Of a stretch of DNA of 64,000 nt, positions 51,001-63,000 are shown in pieces (within the stretch, counting starts at the first letter, position 1; every line of letters starts with the position of its first letter). Below the pieces are notes generated by a model, which was given only the letters and a program-made list of their open reading frames with translations, was not told the DNA's origin and searched no databases. This stretch comes from Owenia fusiformis (taxonomy: Eukaryota; Annelida; Polychaeta; Sabellida; Oweniidae): contig CAIIXF020000012.1 in the NCBI GenBank assembly GCA_903813345.2, forward strand, positions 36,312,528-36,376,527, read 5' to 3'. Position numbers and translations under genes: made by a program.

Positions 51001-54000
51001 CCGAGAAACAATAAGGACCCAAACAACAATGTTAATGATGTTGCACTTGTAAGAGTTGATACTGGATTTGATTTTGATGATCCTATGGTCCAACCATGTG
51101 CCATTCCTACGAGTATCTGCACTGGTGAGGCACTGGACGATTGTATACCACATGAAGAGTTGGCACAGAAACAGGATTGTGAATTTGTAGGATGGGGAAA
51201 TGGTTGGTTGTTATTATTATATATGAAAGACATCTAACTTATTATGAAATGGAGTATAAATCTCTCTAATATTGAATACATTTATGCATATAGTTTTCAG
51301 TAGTTTTTTGTGGCTTTTGTGGCTAAATAATATGAAAGGTATATAAAAGTTACTAAGTTCTGTATTTATTCAATTCTTCTTCTAATTAGATTGGTGTGAA
51401 ACTGCATAAATATATTGTACATCATTCTAAATGCTCATTGTTTTCTATATTAAAAAAATCTTCATGCTTTTGTATCTTATTTTGTTTACATGAACACCTT
51501 TAGATTATGGGGTATCAAATGATTTGAAATGGATTCAGATTTTTGTAAATTCTGATCAGTTATCATTAGCATGGGAGAAAAAGAAAATTGGAGTGACAAA
51601 TCTGAAACGAGGATCCCAATGTCCGGTAAGTACTTCTTTAACAACTTATACCTCATATTATAGTAAAGTGCCCTGGGTAGTTGCTTTAATTCCATAGTTA
51701 AATTACATACTTAACCATCCTTCCATTTAGGGTGACAGCGGAGGTCCATTGATGTGCAAGCCTGATGATTCATCAAGGTTCGGAGAGCAATGGAATGAGA
51801 GGGTAGTGCTAGGTATGCATGTACTTACATAGTGTCATAGAACCATATGTTCCCTACATGCTAGTAGTTTACATTGTTGAGTATATGTACAGTTGAAAGA
51901 ATTGTAAAAAAAATATATGAAATTGTATCTTTAAAATTCAAACTTCATATTTTATAAAAGTTTGTTTTTAAATTGTGTTGTAAATTCTATTGAACATTAC
52001 AATATTGTTTCAGGCATAGCAAGTTATACAGACCCTGTAGGACATTGCCTTACAACAAAGGAGACCACAACATACTTTGGACTTGTTCCGTATTTCCTGG
52101 AATGGATGGCTAATGCTATACCAGGTAGTATAGTGGTTTCTAGTAGCGATCATACTTGAATTAAAATTCATTTGTAAATTATGAGCTTTCCAATTTTATT
52201 TCTGTTATTTATTTTTTAAATGGTGAAGGTCGTGTTTCATATCATTTGTGTTGTATTTCAGACTGGAGTCCCTGGGGAAGATGGAGTCCATGTACTACAC
52301 ATTGTGGAGGAGATTGCAATGCAGACTGTGCCATTGGGGCACAAACTAGGTCAAGGTCGTGTTTCTTCCCAGAGTATGGCTATATAAGGAATGCTGAACC
52401 ATTGTATCAGACTGCTAAAGAATGTTTTGAACATAAGACAGAGAAATGTGCACCAAAAGAAGAATGCGATGGTAATTGACATAGCTGATATCTATTCAAG
52501 ACTGGCTAGAACAGGCTGAATATTCTTATGGCTAGTCCACACTAAATGACAACATATTATATGTTATCTTAAAATGTAATAATTATTTCAATCACTATAG
52601 TTACACATAACCAAATTCTACTCCAACAGAGAATTGTTCTGACATTTATATTTCATACAGGTGATACAATGACAACAAGGTATGCAACCATTGGGGAACA
52701 AACTGTTATCCCTTGTAGGATTCCTCCTGATTTAAGATGGAAGGATAGTGAACAGAGTGTGTGGATTTATGAACTAATCACTGACAAATACGTTGCAACA
52801 ACAATTTATAGTGAACACGCGCGAGAATATTCTTCAGGACCAGAATACAATTGGAGATTTATCTCTCCAGATAAATATGAAAGACTGGCGCCAGATAGTG
52901 ACATTAATTTTGATATTGTTATCCGAAATGTCAGTTCAAGTGATTTTGGATTTTACATGTGCAATGTTAATGTTGGGAAAGAGAATACATACAAACATAC
53001 AATTCTGAAATATGGTAAGTAAATTAATTGTAGAATTAGTAGTATTCAAGGTTGAGAAATTTGGATCGAAACCAACCATAGCAGTCAGCCTGATAACCAA
53101 TTGAAATATTGTGTTTTGTGGATTATGGAGATGGCCTTTTGGATAGATGTTGACCCTTTGATATGCTTATGGACTTCAAGACTGGATTTTGTCTATCCCA
53201 CATCATATGACACTAAGTGTCCTATCTTGTATGAATACTAGTAATATAATACTTAATAATAATACTTGATACACCTATTTTTGATGTTATGAGTATCCAG
53301 GTTATCAATTTAAATTCATTCTTCACCATGTATTATAATGACATCAGCATGAATGAAATATCCCTTGTTGTTGCGGATTTAGATACATATTCTTGAATGA
53401 TGGCGGAGGAGGGTATAAGCCATTGTTTCTTTCAACGTCAGATTATGGTTTGGGATAGTTGTTTTTTCCTTAAGACTGGCATACGCTTCTTTTTCTTGCT
53501 GTGTTCTGTAACAATTTTTGGTCTTCCTTTTGGCACTTATTTATACATATTCAGATGGCACTTATTGATCCATATTCAGATGGCACTTATTAAGACATAT
53601 TCAGATGGCACTTATTAAGACATATTCAGATGGCACTTATTAAGACATATTCAGATGGCACTTATTAAGACATATTCAGACAGAGTCCTGCTAAAAAGAG
53701 GTAAGAAAGTATGTCTAACTTGATTAAATTAATACTCATCTTATTACAGGAAATGCAACAACTCAGAACTGCAGATGTGAAGCGCCAAAGAAACTGAGTA
53801 AAGCTGATGGGATAACAATATTTACAAAAGGATATCCTTGTGAATCTACAGTCACTTGGAAATGTCATGAGGATGGTAGAGAAAAGAATCTTGAACCAAC
53901 AACTCACCAGACCTGCATTGATGGAGAGTGGCTACCAGAGTTTAAACTTGATCCATTTTGTTTTGTAGCAAGGGATGTTGAAGGTAAAGGATTCTTCTAA

Positions 54001-57000
54001 TATGTAACATTTAATTGAATAATCCAAAATATAACTTAGATTACATTTTCTTGGTATCATTTTAAGTTCCCTATTTTTCTATGTTTAAAATTTTCCCATT
54101 ATCTTACTGCCAAATAACTCTATATATCTCTTTTGGTACTGTCATTATCTATAGCAAGGTTGTTCTGCACGATAGGATAACAAATGATAAAGTAATAACA
54201 GACCCTGGCAGATGTCTAGTTCTTCTAGTGTTGAGTGAATAAAACTTATCTAGCAGATTATAAAACTGTTCAATGAAGTTAATGCTCAAAGAAAATACAT
54301 AACCATGATTCTTTTATTAGGATACTTGGTAGAGGACGATCCATGTCTAGAGTTTGATAAGAGAGGACTGTGTAAGAATGGTGCATGGTGCACAGTAGAT
54401 GGTGAATCATCTGATGCTTGGTGCAACTGCCGTCCTTACTTTTCAGGCGTGTTTTGTGAGGTGAAAACAGGTAAATCTCAATGAAACGAGACATTTAAAA
54501 TGGCAGTTTTAAGTGTCACCACTGCAAATTCTTGAAATAAAAAGGCATGAAAAAAACTGGTTACAGATGTTAACAACATATTGCCAGTTACAAGAATGAT
54601 GGTTACTGCTCTTTTATAAAAATGATGACATAGGTTTAACAAAAAATATTTATGATTTAGTTTTAAAACTTTATCATTTTTGAGAAGGCCTGTTATCACT
54701 TCAATAAAATGGATACAAAATAAGATAGAACATGCTAGTTTTTAATTTAAACCTGCACATGGCTTTAAAATGCAATATGTATACATATACTATTTTTACA
54801 TTTCCATACAACCAACAAGATGATTAAATTCTAATATAAAGTTGGCGTGGTTATAAACTGTTTTTTCTGTGTATTATCAAAGCATAATCATTCAGTTAAA
54901 ATAAATAGAAAATTATGTAGGGATTCCTACCACAGCTTACCACGTAGCAAGCGAGCGTCATTACACTAGACTACCAAGTGATATAGTAATCCCAGGTAAC
55001 AAGTATTATTTGAAACATTCTAACTTGACAGTAAAATCATATTCTAAATTTAGAAACCTTCCAAAAATTAAATTGTTGGAGACAATTCAAGTAATCCAAG
55101 GAACAATCGTCATAATGACACATTTATCTCGAGTATTTGTACATAAACCATTGTTTATTATTTTATCATATATCAAAATCTTACAATTGATTTCAGAACA
55201 ACCCAAGATTGTATTCTAAAGCAATATGTGGTTTAATTTATGGTTCTATATTTTAGATTTTAGTTTTGATTTACATTGTAGAAACCTGGGGGAAATTTAT
55301 GGTTGTTTATTAATGCAATTAATAATATCAATAGTTTTTAACACAACATTTTAGATCAATTTCTTTTTTGAAAGAAAAAATTTAAGCCTCAAGCTGACAA
55401 TCAATTGTTGGGAAATAACATGTATACACTTTCCAAAGTATCACCAACTCAAGTTGAGCAATGTGTGTATGTGTAGGAATATATAAGCACAAATGTCAAA
55501 GGGATAAAAGGGTAGGAAATGTCAGTTGTGCTTCCTCTGGTGTGTTTTAGCGTTAACATCAGCTGCCTCTAGTCAGATCGACTAACAAAACAATCTTTTT
55601 TGGGTTGTCGAGTTGGCCGAGAGGGCTTGAGCGCCAGCACGTTCAGGCTGGGCGATTTGGTGGCGTAACCACGAGGTTGCGAGTTTGAGACGTGTGTGCT
55701 CCTTGTGTTTATTCATTCATGTATTGTGTATCTGTGAGTCTCAAAAAGGAAATAAAAATAAACAATAAAAAACAATAAACAATCAGATTCTTAGAAATCA
55801 AAAGATTAACTAAATAACACTAATAATTGTATCAAATTTAAGTCTTTGAATGATAAAACATATCAAAAACAATGTTATCAAGGTTACACCACATAAAAGT
55901 CTGAAATGATAAATGTTACTGGTGTTACTTGACAAAACAATAATATGCATTCGGAATATCATTTTAGATCATTTTTGTGGGATTGCCTGTGATCATGGTG
56001 ACTGCACATTTCATGAGGGAGATTATCACCACTATATCCTGAATGAGGGAACTCCTAATGAGAGACCATTTTCTTACAACAGTCACTATTTCCAGTGTAA
56101 GTGTCATGAAGGATGGGATGGACAACGATGCGACTACAATATAGGTACTGTATGAAAAAGCTGTGTCATTATTTTATGGTATCACATTATATTGATGGAC
56201 TGTATGAAAATACTTTGTCATTTTTTATGGTATCACCTTATACTGATGATAAACAGAGTCTATCCACAATGTAACCAAAGTTAGCTGTTGCAAATGACAT
56301 CATATCATAACTGATAGATGTGCAAAATCACACTTTAATAAACAATTTTTGTAGTTGTTCGTTTAATAATCGTCCCTCCTTTGATGTTTTCAGAAGCACT
56401 TTGTAATGAACATAAGTTGCAGTGTGAACCAGGAAAGTGCACTGTGGGTTGGCTTGGGATCCCTTATTGTACACAAGAGAATATGCCAATGCTACCTCCT
56501 TTATAATTAAGTAAGATGTAGTAATCATGTAAAAATAATAATGTTCAATAAAATATCAAAACAGATCAAAACATTTATCTTTATTAAATAAATTAACATT
56601 TCACCTATTCAAAAGGTTCCATAATTCCATAAAAAGATGCCAATAGTTGACAAAAAAAACTATACAAGATATACGGTACGATTCAGAACTTTGAATTTTC
56701 ATTCAGAATGGAAAAAATAGAAAATATTTGGAAAGAAACATCCAATCATTGGACTGGGACCTACATGTTTAAATAAACTTAATAAAAGAGCAATTGAAAA
56801 CACAGTATGAAACAAAGAATTGTTGCACAATGCACACATATTCTAATATGTGGGTTTTTAAGCCAATATTCTTTATATGTAGAGTTCCTGCTTGCATTAA
56901 ATGATTGTGTTAAATATGTTTAATTAGTACTCCCACCTGTTGATGTGTACACAAAAGATAATCGTATCCTTTGTTTTATGTGTATCCGTATTGAGAACTA

Positions 57001-60000
57001 TCATATACTTGTGTCTGTGAATGCTTGAATACTATACCAACATGTAGGATGTATTACTAGTATTGGGATGAACAGCTAAATAAACAACCCATCTTAATAA
57101 CTTTACTGCCAATTTTTCTTATCCAACACAATTTCTCTTTTTGAGTTAACACCATTAGAAAGACAATAATACATTTGAAAAAAATCTTTCTGTTTTATTG
57201 AAATCACATGATATCATGATAACTGATAATATTTCTTATTTTCCCTGTTTTACAGTATATTGTATTTAAGGGAATTCTCCACTACACCATTTCATAAAAC
57301 TACAATCAACTTCGTGAAAACTGAATAGCATGATATTGATAATGTGGTTTATGTTAGACACAGATATTATAACTTACAAATTAACCTTTATTCAGTTGAA
57401 ACAAGTATTAAGGTGTCTCTTTTTTAAAACCCCGATACATTATCAATGGCAAAAGGAAGCTTATACTATCATTTATTGGGTATTTCTACATTATCCAAAT
57501 ACAGTGCTTCTTGAACACAAGCAAATATTAATTACTAATTGCATAGGTATGAACCTATAAATAAGTAAATTTTCAATGATTATAAATATAGTAAAGTATA
57601 TTAATTGATTTCCATCTAATGAATACCAGCACTAGCAATTATATAAACTAGAATAGTATTTATTTATAATACACATTATACAATGATCACTATAATATCA
57701 GGTGTGTAAAACACTTGATAAAATGAAATCTAAAAATATACATATTCATCTATTTGGGGTATGAAGTATTATGGAAATTATATAATAAGAAGTTAGTATT
57801 ATTGAGAAAACAAATAGTAACTTTAGTTAAAATTGATAATTACCACTAATAGTGCTCAACATTGAATATTTCCAGAGATGAAGAAAAATCACTGAGCATT
57901 GAATGAAAATCAAAAGCAAGGCACCTGTATATTTAGTGCAGATGGAGGGACAGATACAACAATTAGTGGGGCAACAGGGTCTTGCAGTCTGTCCATTGTT
58001 GGGCTTTAGACAGAGCACCTCACAACATCATCCAAATACTCATAATGTGAGCCAAAAATGCATGAAACACCCCACAATGTTCATAGATATTTTTAGATGG
58101 TAGAGGATCAAACACTTGTTAAACACCTAATAGTGTCACTGAAATATGACACAAGCTTGGTGGTATAAGACATCTATATTTCCCTAAGGACGTACCTCAT
58201 ATCTTGGCCCCAAGAACATATATAAGCTAGATGTCTAACATACCTGTTGAGTTGCCTTCTCCGACACCTGATGTTTTAAAGACTGAGTGGTCTCTCTATG
58301 CAGTCTCTCTTCTCTTTTAGACAGCTCCTAGAAATACAATTAAAAGCGTAAATAAAGTGAATTAAAAAATCAAACGTCCAACCTCAATCAACCTATTGGT
58401 AAACCTTTAAATAAACATTTTCACTTTAATAAAATTCTAACATTACTGAAGAGTCACATCAGACTCATTGGCTTATAGGAGATAAAGAAACTTAACCTCA
58501 GCTTTACTCAAAAGAGGCCGCAGTTTCTCATTTATAGCAGCCTCTACGCCAGCTAGCAGTCTTTTAGATACATCCTCTTCTTTCCTGTTAATAAAAATGG
58601 ATGCCTATATATAGTTCATAAAACCACTGGGTTTTGTCCTTAATATCATGTACCATTAAGTCCATTATCCACCCACTCCAACACGAATGAATCAGTTTCC
58701 TACATGTAGGTTACCGTTCATAATTTACATTTTCCCCAAAGTTGATTTTATGATTTTCCACAACTGGGAGTACCAACATGACATTAATTAAAATCCAGCA
58801 TGAATATTTTTGGGCAAAAACTTTAATTGGCGGTGTAATGTACTGAACTGACTGAACTCCAAAAGACCAAATGGAAAATGAGTAATCCCAATTTACAGTA
58901 TATGTCTTAATATATTCTTATACCTTATCCTTTCTATTCTCTCTAGCTCAAGTTGTTTCATTTCTTCCATTTGTTGTGTATATTTTGCAGCTTCTCTGTC
59001 TAACCATGCCTGTCTATAGGAATATGAATGAAACATGGCATAGAAAAATGCCATATGGCATAGAACAATGGCATATGGCATTGAACTATGGCATATGACA
59101 TAGAAAAATGGCACATGGCATAGAACAATGGCATATGACATAGAACTATGGCCTATGGCATAGAACAATGGCATATGGCATAGAACAATGGCATATGGCA
59201 TAGAAAAATGGCATATGGCATAGAACAATGTTCATACCTAACACTAGCCACTGTATTTCGACACTATTTTGAGCACATGGTCATTTTGCAGAATGTATAG
59301 CATGAGGATTATGACAGGATATCCTAAACAATTAATTATGACATACTGAGGTAGCTACATGTATATATAGTCCTTTAATCAGCCTTTGTGTTATAGCTAG
59401 AGATCAGTGATTTTAAACATAGATTCATATTGAGTCAGTTAGAATGTTGCTTCAAATAACAACATACATCAATTATCAAACTATGCACAAAATAGTTTTT
59501 TAAATTATGCTTTACATTTATTAGAATATACTCACAAAGATAACATACCTCTCTACCTCTCTTTGAAAATTCTCCTTTGGACTGTAACTCCCTTGCACAT
59601 TCTCTCTTGGCGACCTTGACCTTCCAGGTGACCCTGACATTCTCGGTGACCTTGACATTCTTGGTGACCTAGGTGGGCCATATGACCTTGGGGACATTTC
59701 TATTGGTTGTTGAATCCTGTTCTCACCTTCTGATTGGTTGATTGGAGCATTTTCTTTCAACCTCCATGAGAATGTGGATTCTGAAAAATGTTTATTCCGT
59801 GGACCTCTTTGAACTTTCTCTCGCTGGGCCTGCAAGAATATTAATATTAGGTTTAAGTTAAGCTCTTGCTAAAAATTCTGGTGCACTTTCTTACTTAACT
59901 TGAAAGCAGTGTCTGATTTTATAGAACAGATACACAATTCAATCTTAAACATTCAAAAAACTATTTTTACCCAATTGTAAATTTCATTACACTCAACAAT

Positions 60001-63000
60001 TCATTAAACAAGGATTATCTATCTGTTGCATCCCCAAAAACATTTATTCCCATTAATACAAATTTGAAAATAAATATAAATAAACAAAACCTTTACTCGG
60101 GCCAAGTAAGGGGACAAACCCTTACCAGGGCCAAGTAAGGGGACAAAACCCTGACCTGGGCCAAGTTAAGTTTTTAATATTTTGAGTTGGAATGCTTAAT
60201 TCAGCATACTGACCTGTAGCTTCTGGGGTAGCATAAAACCTTTTTTAGATGCAGGTTTCTTAGGTTCTTCTGTCCCTATATCCCATGCTACATTCTTTCT
60301 CCGTGGTCCCATCTTTCCTTGAGAGACTACACTAGATTCTGGACCCCTTGGTACATTACTAACCCTCTCCTTCAGGATAGCTGGCTTTGATTTGTATGTG
60401 CTGCGATCTAAGGGGTCTCTCTGATTGTCTCTAGGCCCAGGGGCCTCTGCCACTCTGAGCAGGGCTTCTATTCCAGACTTGAGAGCTTGTTCTCGATCTG
60501 AGGATTTTTCCATATCTGCAAGTGTAAGAGAAAAGTCAAAAATATTAAAAAGAGACTGTATTATCTCCAAAACTGAAGTATAGGATCTTTTTTATATTTG
60601 TACACTGGAAAAATTATTAATTAATTAATCTTAAGAAAATTAAAATCATGTGTCATTGATTCCATTTTATTTTATTGCTTTTTGAAAAAATACAATTTTG
60701 TCCGAAATGTTGCTCCTTTTGTCTCAAAAACACATAACTGATTATCACTCATGAAATCCATAATAATCAAACTGAGTCTATTTACCATTTTCTTTAGCAA
60801 ATAACTGCCTTTTAGCAGGAGATACACGTTGAGCCACATGTTTCTGTCTTTTGCCTGATTGGACAGGAGAGTCATCCATCTGAAAAAGAACAAATGTCAA
60901 GTAAAGACAGTGATGCTGAGAGAATTGAATGTCATGTTATTCACCAAGACAAATTCAAAATGGCCGATTCACAATTCCAAATGGCTACAATTTAATCTAA
61001 TCAGATGTTGGCATTAGTGTAATATTGATGGCAATTTCAACTTATAGAAAAAATGGGTCTAAAACACAGAAGTATCTGCAGAGAAAGATTCACTTAATTT
61101 TTCTTCATTGAAGGACTTTCTAGTGAAAGCCTTACCTCAGATCCAATTCCCATATTGATATCAGGAACGCCATTTTCCCCATTAACCTCCATCTGGGCAC
61201 AACAGCTAGACAACTGACCAATCAGAGAGCCCAATTCTTTATAGACAGGTGGCATGCCATTTTGGATATCGTGTTCTGGGAGTTGATTGGTGAAAGCTTG
61301 GAGAGCTCGAACAGCTCCTCTGTGCGCGGCAGCAAGCCTGTTTAATGTATGACTCTGTGAAAATAGAATACTTGTTTTAGAATGTAGTGGACCAATAGAG
61401 TGAGAGTCCAAAATTATTATAACGCGTTCCAATATATTAGCTGAAATTTTAGCCATCTTTTTAGGAAAATAGGATTTAGCTTTCCCTAATAATGAAAAAT
61501 TAAGATGTAATATACATGTATTTTTCTAGTCTTTAAGAATGTTATAGAATGATTTCACTTTTTAGAAAATTGAATGATCTAGTTTCCTGTAATTCAATAC
61601 AAACCTTTTTAGTGTGTTTAACATTAGCCCCTCCCAGTTTAGAGAGCTCTTCTTGTATTTCGCGGACCTGTTGCTGCAGCATGTAAAGTGTGCGTGCAGA
61701 TCTTGATGCTTGCTCTTCACGTTTTACTTCCTGACGACGTCTTGACTCTGCATCATCCTTTGACGTGTCACGTCTTACAGTCGCACCAGCTATGAATACA
61801 ATGTATATAATTGAGAACACAAAACAGAATTCCTTGTTGTTCAAGAATTACTCTTTTGGGTGAATGAAAACATTTATTTTGCATAAACATCAAAATTTCA
61901 GGGATGCTAATCTTAGCATGGAAGTCTACAGACTTTACATTGTTGAGATAAATTGTTGAGATTAACTGTAGTTCAAAGTTAAGCAAATGAGTTGGGTAAA
62001 ACAGGGATTCAAACATGACACATTTTGTAATGTCACTTGCTCTAATATTCCTTCTTAAAATTGACAATATGGGAAGATGAAGAATATTGGACAGAAAGAC
62101 TCATTCTGGACAGTCACATGACTGAAACTGACCAATCAGATAAATGGATTTCCACATACTCCCTGGCAGAGCTTAGAGTCTTTAACAACCACTGGGGCAG
62201 GCAAATATTTTACCTTAAGCATGGCAACTTCACATGAACAGTTGTAATTTGTTCTTGTTTCATGCCGCGTGATGTTGAGTTTTAGACAATTTGATTGGTT
62301 GGATTTGCGCATTTTAACTGATAAACACACGTGCGGTGAACAATTATCAACAAAATTTTAACTCAAAATCCTTACGGGGATATTTCTTCTTATATTTCAT
62401 GATCTTTTAAATATTCATTGATAAAATAATGATTGGGGAACTTAAAACAATACATACTTTATACAAAATTGAATAAATCTATGATGAAAAAGGGAACTAC
62501 TTTCACCAAATTTGGGTTATTTTTTCATCTGCACGCCACACTGCATGAGAGTTCATGATTTTAAATGACCTGGTGAGAATAGCAAATTCGATGAACTTAA
62601 AGGCACATTGTAACGTAACAGCTGACAAAATGGTTAAAAAATTTATTTTCAGGCTTTAGAGTCAATTTCATAATTAAAAATCTTCTCTGGTAATTCTATT
62701 TTCCGACTATGCATGAAGGTCCATTCAAAGTTGCCTATTGAACCTTGAAAAGCGATATTTAGACTGAGGATTGAAAGGTGTTCACAACAACTTTCATCTC
62801 ATCTTTATTACGACAGACCAAAAGTGAATTTTCCTCCTAGAAGCAATATTTTGTCACTTGTATTCCCAGAGTCCCTTTAAGACATTTTATCAAATTTCTC
62901 TTCAAATCTGATAACTGATTTGTTGAGTTATCAAAAATTACAATCGTTACTCATAGTGGTGATAATTTTGAAATGGCAGCCATATTGGAAATATCTTCTT

